From the NCBI RefSeq assembly GCF_944324745.1, contig NZ_CALUXO010000050.1, positions 1-32,738 of the forward strand: 32,738 bases of DNA. The letters are read 5' to 3'. A program made the position numbers and the translations under genes. Positions 1-8,741 of the stretch are shown here, in pieces. The notes under the pieces are model-generated. The model saw only the letters and a list, made by a program, of their open reading frames with translations, did not search any database and was not told where the DNA came from. The stretch comes from an uncultured Thomasclavelia sp. GTDB lineage: Bacteria; Bacillota_I; Bacilli_A; Erysipelotrichales; Coprobacillaceae. Each line of letters starts with the position of its first letter. Positions within the stretch are counted from its first letter, which is position 1.

Positions 1-815
1 TAGGTGAAGGGCTGCTTAGATTCGATGTTCATTTTGAACTGGATATACCTGGTACAAATACCAGATTACAGATTAATATCGAAGCCCAAAATAGTATCTA
101 TAACGAATATGAAATCGTAACTAGAGGTATAGCTTATACCAGTCGACTGATATCACAACAGTTTAAAACTGTAATCAGGGCCAGCAAGTATCAAAGGATG
201 CAAAAAGTATATTCAATCTAGTTGCTGCCACAGGCACCGCTAAAAGATGATGGAACAATAAGGAGCTATAAATTACAGGAGAAAGTAGCGTCAGGAAAAC
301 CACTAAATGATCAAGAAGCTTATGATAAAATCAAGATCGTAACGATCTATACTAGTAATAAACATGTAATAAGCAAAAAATATGAAGAAAATGATGCGTT
401 ATTAAGGCCAGTAATGTTACTGTTTGGAATGAATGGAGCAAGTGCTAGGGAAATAAGGAAGATTCTAGAAAATGAATATAAATTTAAAATGAGTGCAGAA
501 TTAAAGGAAGGAGTGGAAAACATGTGTAATTTAGCGCAGGGATTAATAATCGAAAATCGTGTAATTGGACGAGATGAAGGACGAATTGAAGGTAAAGAAG
601 AAGAGAAATATAAGATTCTAATAAACCTTTTGGAGCAGACTGATATATCATTAGATAAGATAATGAGGCTAGTTGGGCTGGTAAAAAGCGAGGAAATTGC
701 AGAAATGACAAAACGTCTGATAGAAGATTTAAGATCAAAAGAAGGATATATCAATGGCAAACCCACTACGATAACAATAGAAAGAATTATTAATGAAAAG
801 AAAGAGCTGGTTTAG
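1..815 (+). pseudogene. Rpn/PD-(D/E)XK transposase-type nuclease, 5'-truncated by window, interrupted by in-frame TAG
   Basis: One reading frame runs from position 3 to 815 with a single interruption, a TAG at 219-221. The part before it contains RFDVHFELDIP and, after a short spacer, INIEAQ, the D...ExQ core of PD-(D/E)XK nucleases, then the RGIAYTSRLIS and KVYSI stretches typical of the Rpn family (recombination-promoting nucleases, often called putative transposases). Family members usually read KVYSIW at the stop, so the simplest explanation is a TGG-to-TAG change. The part after the stop keeps the expected helical C-terminus with the GRDEGRIEGKEEE linker and a charged tail. A TTG at 222 could nominally start the downstream piece, but no ribosome-binding site precedes it and it would lack the nuclease core. 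The true 5' end is outside the window. These proteins are thought to be accessory DNA nucleases; the family assignment is from remembered motifs. Confidence 0.75.
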
Positions 816-853
816 TGATTAAGGCTCTTTCTTGCTTTGGAGTGATACATAAA

Positions 854-902
854 AAGGAAGGATAAAATCAGTTGATGAACTCAACAAATTTTATTCCTTC
901 CT
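854..902. terminator. Bidirectional intrinsic terminator between the nuclease pseudogene and argH
   Basis: The arms 854-868 (AAGGAAGGATAAAAT) and 888-902 (ATTTTATTCCTTCCT) are complementary apart from one offset base, and a small inner stem GTTGA/TCAAC sits in the loop. On the minus strand the stem is followed by a TTTTT run, so it can end argGH transcripts. On the plus strand it is followed by a T-rich stretch. Confidence 0.7.
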
Positions 903-951
903 GATTTTATTTGTCTATTATTAAATAAGAATTGGTAAAAATCTAGTCTTT

Positions 952-2340
952 TTATTCTTCATTTTTAAAAGTTGCTAAATATTGATTGTTTAAAGCAATT
1001 ACCTGTTTCATTGCTTCGATTCCTGGGGCCCCGATAGTATTTCGCTTATTAACACATGTTTCGACATTAATAGCTTCATAAATATCATCTTCAAAAACAT
1101 CACTGATAGCTTTAAATTCATCAATCGTTAAATCATCAAGATCTTTGTTTTGTTTAATAGCATATAAAACTAATTTCCCAATAATTCCATGGGCATCACG
1201 GAAAGGAACCCCTTTATTCACTAGATAATCAGCAGCATCAGTAGCATTAGTAAAGCCACCAGTAGCTGATTTACGCATTTTTTCTTTATTGAAAGTTGTA
1301 GTTTTCAACATATCATTTAATAGTTGAAGACAACCTTTAGTTGTATTTAAGGCATCAAAGAACTGTTCTTTATCTTCTTGCATATCTTTATTATAAGCTA
1401 ATGGAATACCTTTCATCGTAGTTAATAATCCCATTAAAGCTCCATATACTCTTCCAGTTTTACCTCTAATTAATTCAGCAATATCTGGGTTTTTCTTTTG
1501 TGGCATAATAGATGAACCAGTCGAAAATGTATCATCTAATTCAATGAATTGATATTCATTAGTGTTCCAAATAATAAATTCTTCACTAATTCTAGACATG
1601 TGCATCATCATAGTAGCCATAGCACTCAATAATTCAATCAAATAATCACGATCACTGACACCATCAATACTATTTAAACATGGTCCATCAAAGCCAAGTA
1701 GTTTAGCTGTATATTCACGATCTAATGGATAGGTAGTTCCAGCTAGAGCTCCTGATCCTAATGGACAGATATTCATTCGATGATAAATATCTTCTAACCG
1801 ACTGCTATCTCGTTTGAACATTTCAAAATAAGCACCAAAATGATGAGCTAAAGTAATTGGTTGGGCTTTTTGTAAATGGGTAAAGCCAGGCATGATAGTT
1901 TCTAAATGTTCTTTCATGATATCATTAATAGTTACTAATAGATTATGGATTAAAGTATTTAACATGATGATTTGATCACGAGTATATAAGCGCATATCTA
2001 AAGCAACTTGATCGTTACGACTGCGACCAGTATGTAGTTTTTTTCCGGTATCACCAATTCGATCAATTAATGTTGATTCGACAAAACTATGAATATCTTC
2101 TTGAGTATTATCAATTTTTAACTTTCCATTATCAATATCTTCTAAAATCTGTTTTAGTGCGGTTTCAATCTGCTGGCCTTCTTTAGCAGTTAGAATGCCT
2201 TGTTTAGCAAGCATTTTAACATGGGCAATACTTCCTTGAATATCTTGACGATAAAAGGTCTGATCAAAATCAATCGATGCATTAAAATCATAAACAAGCT
2301 GGTTGGTTGGTTTAGTAAAACGACCACCCCATAAATTCAT
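952..2340 (-). CDS. argH: Argininosuccinate lyase
   Basis: Cytosolic fumarase/aspartase-superfamily enzyme that splits argininosuccinate into arginine and fumarate, the last step of arginine synthesis. At 462 residues it has the usual full length. The N-terminus MNLWGGRF is typical of Arg[10 protein letters not shown] lies near residues 103-111, THLQ near 154-157, and the signature [12 protein letters not shown] at about 275-286 carries the catalytic serine on its mobile loop. The ATG is preceded by AAGGAGG at good spacing. It lies 45 nt downstream of argG on the same strand, so the two are almost certainly cotranscribed. No frameshift or missing motif was seen. Confidence 0.97.
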   Translation of the reverse strand: MNLWGGRFTKPTNQLVYDFNASIDFDQTFYRQDIQGSIAHVKMLAKQGILTAKEGQQIETALKQILEDIDNGKLKIDNTQEDIHSFVESTLIDRIGDTGKKLHTGRSRNDQVALDMRLYTRDQIIMLNTLIHNLLVTINDIMKEHLETIMPGFTHLQKAQPITLAHHFGAYFEMFKRDSSRLEDIYHRMNICPLGSGALAGTTYPLDREYTAKLLGFDGPCLNSIDGVSDRDYLIELLSAMATMMMHMSRISEEFIIWNTNEYQFIELDDTFSTGSSIMPQKKNPDIAELIRGKTGRVYGALMGLLTTMKGIPLAYNKDMQEDKEQFFDALNTTKGCLQLLNDMLKTTTFNKEKMRKSATGGFTNATDAADYLVNKGVPFRDAHGIIGKLVLYAIKQNKDLDDLTIDEFKAISDVFEDDIYEAINVETCVNKRNTIGAPGIEAMKQVIALNNQYLATFKNEE

Positions 2341-2363
2341 ATAAATATTCCTCCTTATAATAA

Positions 2364-2380
2364 AAGGGCTTAAAGCCCTT
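2364..2380 (-). other. Intercistronic hairpin between argG and argH
   Basis: AAGGGCTT at 2364-2371 and AAGCCCTT at 2373-2380 form a near-perfect palindrome in the 45-nt gap. On the minus strand it is followed by a short T-rich stretch and then the argH ribosome-binding site. It could be a leaky terminator that lowers argH expression, or an mRNA-stabilising stem. The sequence alone does not decide. Confidence 0.5.
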
Positions 2381-2385
2381 AATTT

Positions 2386-3597
2386 TTATTTTTTATTGTT
2401 TAATTTCATAGCTCTAACTTTAGTTGAAAGACCATATAATGTAATGAATCCTTCAGCATCATGATGATCATATAAATCACCAGTTGCAAAGCTAGCGATA
2501 TCTTCATCATATAAAGAATATGGAGAAGTAGTACCTTCTTTAATAATATTTCCTTTATATAATCTAAATTTTGTTGTTCCGCTAACAACTTCCTGTGTTT
2601 TATCAACAAAAGCTGTTAAAGCTTCTCTAAGTGGTGAAAACCATTTAGCACCATAGACTAATTCTGCAAATTCAACAGATACTAAACGTTTATATTTTAA
2701 TGTTTCCCGATCTAAAACTAGTTCTTCTAGCTGACGATGAGCTTCCATTAAAATAGTTCCCCCTGGTGTTTCATAAACACCGCGTGATTTCATACCAACA
2801 ACACGGTTTTCAACGATATCGATAATTCCAATTCCGTGTTTACCACCAAGTTCATTTAACTCTTCTAAAATAGCTCTTTGTGATTTTTCTTTACCATTTA
2901 ATTTTACTGGGACACCTTTTTCCCATTCAATTACAACGTGTTCAGCTTCATCAGGTGCTTTTTCTGGAGAAGTTGACAATACTAATAAATGATCATAATT
3001 TGGTGTGTTTTCAGGGTTTTCTAGTTCTAATCCTTCATGTGAAATATGCCAGATGTTACGATCACGTGAATAACTTGAATCAGCAGAGAATGGTAAATCG
3101 ATACCATGAGCTTTGCAGTATTCAATTTCAGATTCTCTTGAATCCATTGTCCATTTTGGATCACGCCATGCTGCAATAATCTTTAAATCAGGTGCTAATG
3201 CTTTAATTCCTAATTCGAAACGAATTTGGTCATTTCCTTTACCAGTTGCCCCATGACAAATCGCAGTAGCTCCTTCTTGACGAGCTACATCTACTAATAC
3301 TTTGGCAATCAATGGTCTAGCAGTAGCGGTACCTAATAGATATTTATATTCATAAACGGCATCTGCTTGAACTGTTGGCATAATATAATCTTCAACATAT
3401 TCATCAACAACATGTTTGATATATAGTTTGCTTGCTCCACATGCTTTGGCTCTTTCTTCAAGACCATCTAATTCATCACCCTGACCAACGTCGATGCAGC
3501 AACATACTACATCATAGTCATAGTTTTCTTTTAACCAAGGAATGATCGCTGTTGTATCTAATCCTCCTGAATAAGCAAGAATAACTTTCTCTTTCAT
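2386..3597 (-). CDS. argG: Argininosuccinate synthase
   Basis: ATP-pyrophosphatase-type ligase that joins citrulline and aspartate to argininosuccinate, releasing AMP and pyrophosphate, in the cytosol. The 403-residue length is standard. The N-terminal PP-loop AYSGGLDTT (residues 8-16) binds ATP, and CHGATGKGNDQIRFE is the characteristic aspartate/citrulline-binding segment. The ATG is preceded by an AGGGGGA ribosome-binding site. It is the first gene of the argGH unit, and its promoter region is shared back to back with the AI-2E-type permease. Unlike argCJB, no T-box motif is present in its short leader, so the two arginine units are probably controlled differently. Confidence 0.97.
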   Translation of the reverse strand: MKEKVILAYSGGLDTTAIIPWLKENYDYDVVCCCIDVGQGDELDGLEERAKACGASKLYIKHVVDEYVEDYIMPTVQADAVYEYKYLLGTATARPLIAKVLVDVARQEGATAICHGATGKGNDQIRFELGIKALAPDLKIIAAWRDPKWTMDSRESEIEYCKAHGIDLPFSADSSYSRDRNIWHISHEGLELENPENTPNYDHLLVLSTSPEKAPDEAEHVVIEWEKGVPVKLNGKEKSQRAILEELNELGGKHGIGIIDIVENRVVGMKSRGVYETPGGTILMEAHRQLEELVLDRETLKYKRLVSVEFAELVYGAKWFSPLREALTAFVDKTQEVVSGTTKFRLYKGNIIKEGTTSPYSLYDEDIASFATGDLYDHHDAEGFITLYGLSTKVRAMKLNNKK

Positions 3598-3630
3598 CTT
3601 ATATTCCCCCTAAAGTTACATTAAGTTATC

Positions 3631-3636
3631 ATTATA
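3631..3636 (-). promoter_or_regulatory. Probable -10 box for argGH
   Basis: The minus strand reads TATAAT here, about 34 nt upstream of the argG start. No convincing -35 hexamer was found at 16-18 nt, so only the -10 element is called. Confidence 0.4.
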
Positions 3637-3694
3637 ATAAACTAAAGTTATCTAAAATGCAATGATTTATCGACATAAACGCCATTTTGCTATC

Positions 3695-3723
3695 TGTTCA
3701 TATTTAGATAACAATGCTAGAAT
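3695..3723 (+). promoter_or_regulatory. Extended -10 promoter for the AI-2E-type permease
   Basis: TGCTAGAAT at 3715-3723 is an extended -10. A weak -35 (TGTTCA, 3695-3700) lies 17 nt upstream. Transcription would begin near 3730, at or next to the first in-frame ATG. Confidence 0.45.
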
Positions 3724-3756
3724 ACAATTATGAAACATCAGGAGAGTGATTATTAT

Positions 3757-4917
3757 ATGAATAACATAGAATTGGATTATCGTAAGATTTTAAAGGTTGT
3801 CATCTTGGCAATTTTGGGATATTGGTTGTTAGATCATTATAGTGAAGTTTTTGGATTTATTAGCTGGCTTATTTCAATCTTAATGCCATTTATTCTTGGC
3901 TTTATGATTGCATTTGTTTTAAATGTGTTAATGATTCGGTTTGAAAAAATATTGTCTAAAGTAATCAAAAGTCCTAAATTATTGGCAGTAAAACGGGTTT
4001 TAAGCATTTTAGCTTCTATTTTGTTAGTAGTTGGGGTGGTTGCTTTAGTAATAACTTTGATTATTCCTGAATTATTTAATGCAATAAGAGTAATTGTAGA
4101 TTCATTGCCAGAGGTAGTTGATGGTTTACAAAACTGGGCGAATCAGCATAATACTTATTTTCCTCAATTAGAAACATGGATTGAACAAGTTGATTTAGAT
4201 AGTGTAGCTAAAGAACTTACTAGTTATTTAAGTTTAGCGCAAACTGGTTTTAGTGATATGCTGGATTCAACTGTAAATGTAATTTCGGTCTTTTTTAATG
4301 GAATTGTCAATTTTGTTTTAGGAGTAGTATTTGCCTTATATATTTTAATGTCTAAAGAGTCTTTAAAAAGACAGACCACTAGGTTAGTTAGAGCTTATTT
4401 ACCAGAAAATGTTGCTAACGGGGTTTTAGAAGTAGCCCGTCTAGCTCGGACTACTTTTTCTAATTTTATTATCGGTCAAACAGTCGAAGCCTTTATTTTA
4501 GGTGGCTTATGTACTCTGGGGATGATTGTTTTAAAACTTCCATATGCACCAATGGTTGGTTCTTTAGTCGGAATAACTTCATTTATTCCAATTGTTGGAG
4601 CTTTTATCGGTGGGGCTATCGGTGTATTTATGATTTTTACTGTTGATTATATGCAAGCTTTGATTTTTTTGATCTTTTTAATTGTTTTACAGCAATTAGA
4701 GGGGGATTTGATCTATCCACGGGTAGTTGGTTCTTCAATTGGACTGCCATCATTGTGGGTTTTGTTTGCGGTTACTGTTGGTGGTGGCTTGTTTGGGATT
4801 ACTGGTGTTTTATTAGGAGTTCCGGTAGTATCAGTAATTTATAGTTTGATAAAGACCCAGTTAAAAAAACGGGAAGAACATCTACTTATAAAACAACAAG
4901 AAAATCTCGAAAGTTAA
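3757..4917 (+). CDS. AI-2E family transporter (YtvI/PerM-like membrane protein)
   Basis: Polytopic membrane protein of the AI-2E exporter/PerM family, about 386 residues from this start. Membrane segments cluster at the N-terminus, a soluble amphipathic region follows, and a second block of helices fills the C-terminal half. The C-terminal block includes IVGAFIGGAIGVF and the family-typical segments QQLEGDLIYPRVVG and GLPSLWVL. The family is annotated as AI-2 exporters, but many members transport other substrates or act in osmotic and pH homeostasis, so the substrate is unknown. An ATG at 3730 is also in frame but has no ribosome-binding site and coincides with the predicted transcription start. 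The ATG at 3757 has CAGGAG upstream with a rather long 12-nt spacer. It appears to be a single-gene unit ending in the terminator at 4916-4941. Confidence 0.88.
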   Translation: MNNIELDYRKILKVVILAILGYWLLDHYSEVFGFISWLISILMPFILGFMIAFVLNVLMIRFEKILSKVIKSPKLLAVKRVLSILASILLVVGVVALVITLIIPELFNAIRVIVDSLPEVVDGLQNWANQHNTYFPQLETWIEQVDLDSVAKELTSYLSLAQTGFSDMLDSTVNVISVFFNGIVNFVLGVVFALYILMSKESLKRQTTRLVRAYLPENVANGVLEVARLARTTFSNFIIGQTVEAFILGGLCTLGMIVLKLPYAPMVGSLVGITSFIPIVGAFIGGAIGVFMIFTVDYMQALIFLIFLIVLQQLEGDLIYPRVVGSSIGLPSLWVLFAVTVGGGLFGITGVLLGVPVVSVIYSLIKTQLKKREEHLLIKQQENLES

Positions 4918-4941
4918 ACGTCTCTTTGTAGACGTTTTTTT
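4916..4941 (+). terminator. Intrinsic terminator after the AI-2E-type permease
   Basis: AAACGTCT (4916-4923) pairs with AGACGTTT (4930-4937) around a 6-nt loop, and the T-run continues to 4941. The hairpin begins in the stop codon of the upstream gene. Confidence 0.85.
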
Positions 4942-4994
4942 GATATTAAAATTATATTAAGAGTCTGAAAAAAGAATTATTTATTGATCGATTG

Positions 4995-5003
4995 TGCTAT
5001 AAT
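4995..5003 (+). promoter_or_regulatory. Extended -10 promoter for the ABC transporter unit
   Basis: TGCTATAAT is a perfect extended -10 element about 40 nt before the ATPase start. No clear -35 accompanies it, which extended -10 promoters can tolerate. Confidence 0.5.
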
Positions 5004-5044
5004 TTTGATATGCTTTATCTATTATGTGATTCATGGAGGTAGTT

Positions 5045-5758
5045 ATGTTAAAAATTGAACACTTGAGCAAATTTTATGGAGATAAAAAAGCAGTAGATGA
5101 TTTGTCTTTACATATTGAAAAAGGACATATTTACGGCTTTATTGGCCATAATGGGGCGGGGAAAACGACGACTTTAAAGTCAATTGCTGGTATTTTACAA
5201 TTTGAACAGGGAGATATTTTTATTGAAGGAAAATCAATTAAAACAAATCCGTTAGAATGTAAAAAAATTATGGCTTATATTCCGGATAATCCTGATTTGT
5301 ATGAATATTTAACCGGAATCAAGTATTTAAATTTTATCGCTGATATTTATGAAGTTGAGATGTCTAAAAGACAGGAACTGATTCAAAAATATAGTGAAAT
5401 GTTTGAAATTGCGGATTCTTTAAAAGAACCAATCAGTGCTTATTCGCATGGGATGAAACAGAAATTGGCGGTAATTTCAGCACTGATCCATAGTCCTAAA
5501 TTACTTATTATGGATGAACCATTTGTTGGTCTTGATCCTAAGGCTAGTCATTTATTAAAAGAATTAATGCATCAATTATGCAATCAAGGTGGGGCTATTT
5601 TCTTTTCTACTCATGTATTGGAAGTGGCTGAGAAATTATGCGATCAAATTGCTATTATAAAAAATGGAAAATTAGTTATTGCCGGTAATACCCAAGAAGT
5701 AATTGGTAATGATTCATTAGAAGATGTCTTCTTGGAATTGGAGGATGACCATGCTTAA
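5045..5758 (+). CDS. ABC transporter ATP-binding protein
   Basis: Cytoplasmic ATPase of an ABC-2-type exporter, 237 residues. Walker A is GHNGAGKTT (about 34-42), the signature is in YSHGMKQK, Walker B is LLIMDEP followed by the D-loop GLDP, and the switch histidine is in STHVLE. An ATG at 5033 lies in frame but overlaps the GGAGGT ribosome-binding site that serves 5045, so 5045 is preferred. Its end overlaps the next gene by 8 nt, so the two are translationally coupled and form one transporter. The ATPase resembles those of EcsA/YthP-type and antibiotic-export systems; the substrate cannot be told from sequence. Confidence 0.93.
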   Translation: MLKIEHLSKFYGDKKAVDDLSLHIEKGHIYGFIGHNGAGKTTTLKSIAGILQFEQGDIFIEGKSIKTNPLECKKIMAYIPDNPDLYEYLTGIKYLNFIADIYEVEMSKRQELIQKYSEMFEIADSLKEPISAYSHGMKQKLAVISALIHSPKLLIMDEPFVGLDPKASHLLKELMHQLCNQGGAIFFSTHVLEVAEKLCDQIAIIKNGKLVIAGNTQEVIGNDSLEDVFLELEDDHA

Positions 5759-7361
5759 AACATTAGTTAAAGTTCGGTTACAGGGATTGTTTTTAAAATC
5801 ATTATCTGGCAGTAAACAAAAGAAGGTTAGTAAGTTAAAAATAGTTTTATTTTCATTGTTGTTTTTGTATGTAGCTATTATTTTAACGGCGGCTTTTGGA
5901 TATTTGTTTTATCTGGTTTTAGATCCATTTACAGCTATTGGTTATGAGTGGTTATTTTTTGCTTTGATGGCAGTGGTAATAATTGTTTTTTGCTTTGTCG
6001 GTAGTGTTTTTACTACACAACAGGAAATTTATGGGGCAAAAGATAATGAACTCTTACTATCAATGCCAATTAAAACCAGAGATATTTTACTAAGTAGAAT
6101 TTTAGTAGTCTTGATTTTAAATTATATTTATGAGGCCTTAATTGCTCTTCCAGGAATTGTTGTTTATTACTGGAATCGTCCTTTTGATATTTTTCAATTT
6201 TTGATTTTTTTAATTGTTATGCTTACACTGCCATTATTTGTTTTGGCATTAACTTGTGTATTTGGCTGGTTATTAGCGATGGTATTGAAAAAAATCAATA
6301 ATAAAACGGTTATCACATTAATTTTATCATTAGCGTTTTTAGGTATCTATTTTTATTTGGTTAATCGAATTCCTGGTTATTTAGTGACATTAGCTGCTAG
6401 TGGTCAAACAATTGGTGAAATTATTTCTAGTAAATTATTTCCAATTTATCATCTGGCAATCGCAATTTGTCAAAATAATTTAATTAGTTTATTAATATAT
6501 TTACTTTGTGCTATTATTCCTTTTGTAATCGTAGTTAATTTGTTGTCACATAATTTTATTAAACTGACGACTACTAAGACTGGAAGTAAAAAAGAAAAAC
6601 TGAAAATTAGTGATATTAAAACAAACAAAGCTAAAAAAGCTTTATTTATTCGTGAATTAAGACATTATGGGTCTAATCCAATGGTAATTTTAAATACGGG
6701 ATTAGGAATTGCATTTACCGTTTTTTTAGCTGGAGCTTTATTAGTTAAAGGTCATGAGTTTTTATTGTTATTTGATGAAATTCCAGTGGAATTAACATAT
6801 ATGTTAAATGAATGGCTAGTGGCTATATTATGTCTGGTTGTTATTTGTTGTAGTTGTTTTAATACGATTAGTTCTAGTTTGATTTCTTTAGAAGGAAATC
6901 GTTTATGGATTATTAAATCATTACCAATAAGCAGTAAAGATATTTTAGATAGCAAGTTATTATTGCATCTAGTGTTATGTCTTCCAGCGGGAATTTTATT
7001 TTCTTTAGTTGCGGTGATTGTTTTTTCATTGAATGTTATCGATGCTCTGTTAGTTTTACTTGTTCCGGTGGTGTTTACAGTTTTTGAAGCAGTTTATGGT
7101 TTATTGGTTAATTTGTGGAAACCTAAATTTGATTGGGTAAATGAAACTGTTGTTGTTAAGCAAAGTCTGGCGGTAACAATTGCTATATTTGGTAGTATGG
7201 CAATAGCAGTGTTGATTGTTATTGGATACGTCTTAATATTCAGTAAGTTCATTGATATTTCATTATATACTTATATTATTTTTGGCTTATTTGTAATATT
7301 GGATATTTATGGTTATTATTTATTAAATACCTGGGGAATTAAAAGATTTGAACAGCTTTAG
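5751..7361 (+). CDS. ABC transporter permease, large ABC-2-like membrane subunit
   Basis: Membrane protein of 536 residues with about twelve hydrophobic segments and a basic cytoplasmic loop near the middle (rich in Lys, around residues 280-300). It is the membrane partner of the ATPase immediately upstream, whose last 8 nt it overlaps. The ATG at 5751 follows a GGAGG site located inside the ATPase gene. Earlier in-frame starts lie further inside that gene and would add a non-membrane peptide, so they were not chosen. Size and layout resemble the roughly 540-residue permeases of Gram-positive two-gene exporters of unknown substrate. No clear terminator follows before the argC promoter. Confidence 0.85.
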   Translation: MLKTLVKVRLQGLFLKSLSGSKQKKVSKLKIVLFSLLFLYVAIILTAAFGYLFYLVLDPFTAIGYEWLFFALMAVVIIVFCFVGSVFTTQQEIYGAKDNELLLSMPIKTRDILLSRILVVLILNYIYEALIALPGIVVYYWNRPFDIFQFLIFLIVMLTLPLFVLALTCVFGWLLAMVLKKINNKTVITLILSLAFLGIYFYLVNRIPGYLVTLAASGQTIGEIISSKLFPIYHLAIAICQNNLISLLIYLLCAIIPFVIVVNLLSHNFIKLTTTKTGSKKEKLKISDIKTNKAKKALFIRELRHYGSNPMVILNTGLGIAFTVFLAGALLVKGHEFLLLFDEIPVELTYMLNEWLVAILCLVVICCSCFNTISSSLISLEGNRLWIIKSLPISSKDILDSKLLLHLVLCLPAGILFSLVAVIVFSLNVIDALLVLLVPVVFTVFEAVYGLLVNLWKPKFDWVNETVVVKQSLAVTIAIFGSMAIAVLIVIGYVLIFSKFIDISLYTYIIFGLFVILDIYGYYLLNTWGIKRFEQL

Positions 7362-7395
7362 GCGTGCAAATTTAGTTAAAGCATAAAATTTTTGT

Positions 7396-7423
7396 TTGAC
7401 AAAATGAATTTACGTACTATAAT
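7396..7423 (+). promoter_or_regulatory. Promoter of the argCJB T-box transcript
   Basis: A consensus -35 TTGACA (7396-7401) and a consensus -10 TATAAT (7418-7423) are separated by 16 nt. Transcription would start near 7430, just before the base of the T-box stem I. It is the best sigma-A-type promoter in the window. Confidence 0.85.
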
Positions 7424-7429
7424 ATTAAT

Positions 7430-7660
7430 CAAACTCGAAGACTAAAAGAGTAGTCTTAATGACGGTTTTTAGCGAACTAACGATGGTGTAAGGTTAGTAA
7501 TCTAGTTAAGATGAAGCGCATTTACGAGAGGAAAGCGGGAATTAGTAGTATCGCTTTCGGGTTATCGCCCTTATCGATGAAAGTGATCATAAGGTCAACT
7601 TATGATAATTAGAGTGGTAACGCGGTTAATTTCGTCTCTTGATTCAAGAGACGTTTTTTA
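7430..7660 (+). ncRNA. T-box leader, probable tRNA-Arg specifier CGC, upstream of argCJB
   Basis: Cis-acting leader that binds uncharged tRNA and allows read-through of a terminator. The conserved T-box AGAGTGGTAACGCGG is at 7611-7625. Stem I can be drawn with its base CTCG (7434-7437)/CGAG (7525-7528), a mid-stem CTTAA (7455-7459)/TTAAG (7506-7510), and a terminal stem CTAAC/GTTAG enclosing GATGGTGTAAG. The specifier-loop strand ATGAAGCGCATTT holds CGC at 7517-7519 followed by the usual purine, giving arginine, which agrees with the genes downstream. Stem II GAAAGCG/CGCTTTC and stem III ATCATAAG/CTTATGAT follow. The UGGU bulge fits a tRNA with discriminator A. The terminator stem CGTCTCTT (7633-7640)/AAGAGACG (7646-7653) with T6 ends the leader. 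T-box identity is near certain; the specifier call is inference from position. Confidence 0.92.
7633..7659 (+). terminator. T-box-controlled terminator of the argCJB leader
   Basis: An 8-bp stem with a 5-nt loop (GATTC) is followed by six T residues. Its 5' arm is also the 3' partner of the antiterminator formed by the T-box AGAG, so the two folds exclude each other. Confidence 0.88.
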
Positions 7661-7691
7661 TTTTATGATAAGGAAAAAGGGGGACTATCAA

Positions 7692-8729
7692 ATGATTAGA
7701 GTAGGAATTGTCGGAGCAACAGGATATGGAGGATGTGAGTTAGTTAGGTTTTTATTAACTCATCAGGATGTAGAAATAAAGTGGGTTTCATCAAGGACTT
7801 ACACTGATCAAGAGTATAGTTCTGTTTATGCTAGTTATTTTACATTACTTGATCAAAAGTGTGTGGATGAAAATCTTGAAAATTATCTTGATGATGTTGA
7901 TGTTGTCTTCTTTGTAACACCACAAGGTGTCTGCGCTAAAATGATCAATGAAAATGTCTTAAGCAAAGTTAAAGTCATTGATTTAAGTGCTGATTTTAGA
8001 ATTAAAGATGTTGCAACCTATGAAAAATGGTATGGCATCAAACATGTGACACCACAATTTATTGAAGAAGCAGTTTATGGTTTATGTGAAATCAATCGTA
8101 AAAAAATTAAAGATGCTCGTTTGATCGCTAATCCGGGATGTTATCCGACTTGTTCAATTTTATCAATCTATCCACTAGCTAAAGCTAATTTGATTGAGAT
8201 GGACAGTTTAATTATTGATGCTAAAAGTGGGGTTAGTGGTGCTGGGCGAAGCGCTAAAGTTGCTAATTTATATTGTGAAGTTAATGAAAGTATCAAAGCT
8301 TATGGAGTAACTAACCATCGTCATACTCCAGAAATTGAAGAACAGTTAGGTTATGCGGCCAATCAAGATGTGATTTTGAATTTTACACCACATTTAGTAC
8401 CAATGAATCGGGGAATCTTAATAACTGCTTATGCTAAATTAAAAGATGGAGTTAGTCAAGAAGATGTGGCTAAAGCTTATCAATGTTATGATGACGAATA
8501 CTTTGTAAGGGTATTAAAACCAGGAGTGGTTCCTGAAGTACGTAACGTTAAAGCTAGTAATTTTGTTGATGTTAATTATAAAATCGATTCACGAACTAAT
8601 CGAATTATTATGATGGGGGCAATGGATAATTTAGTTAAAGGAGCCGCCGGTCAGGCAATTCAAAATATGAATATTATGTTTGGTTTGGATGAAAAAGCTG
8701 GTTTAATGTTAGCTCCAGCTATTTTATAG
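7692..8729 (+). CDS. argC: N-acetyl-gamma-glutamyl-phosphate reductase
   Basis: NADPH-dependent enzyme that reduces N-acetylglutamyl phosphate to the semialdehyde, the third step of ornithine synthesis. It has 345 residues from this ATG. The Rossmann motif GATGYGG lies at residues 8-14 and the catalytic cysteine is in NPGCYPT (Cys150). The frame stays open upstream to 7602, but that stretch lies inside the T-box and its terminator. The ATG at 7692 follows AAGGGGGA at proper spacing and gives the standard N-terminus MIRVGIVGATG. It is the first gene of the argC-argJ-argB unit. No defects seen. Confidence 0.96.
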   Translation: MIRVGIVGATGYGGCELVRFLLTHQDVEIKWVSSRTYTDQEYSSVYASYFTLLDQKCVDENLENYLDDVDVVFFVTPQGVCAKMINENVLSKVKVIDLSADFRIKDVATYEKWYGIKHVTPQFIEEAVYGLCEINRKKIKDARLIANPGCYPTCSILSIYPLAKANLIEMDSLIIDAKSGVSGAGRSAKVANLYCEVNESIKAYGVTNHRHTPEIEEQLGYAANQDVILNFTPHLVPMNRGILITAYAKLKDGVSQEDVAKAYQCYDDEYFVRVLKPGVVPEVRNVKASNFVDVNYKIDSRTNRIIMMGAMDNLVKGAAGQAIQNMNIMFGLDEKAGLMLAPAIL

Positions 8730-8741
8730 GGGGATTTGAAA

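Noticed and set aside
222-815. Independent gene starting at TTG 222
   Set aside because: There is no ribosome-binding site, and the frame is continuous with the nuclease core upstream of the TAG.
3598-3729. ArgR operator in the argG-permease gap
   Set aside because: No convincing pair of ARG boxes could be picked out from the AT-rich background.
7602-7691. N-terminal extension of ArgC back to 7602
   Set aside because: This stretch is the T-box and terminator of the leader. The ATG at 7692 has a ribosome-binding site and gives the normal ArgC N-terminus.
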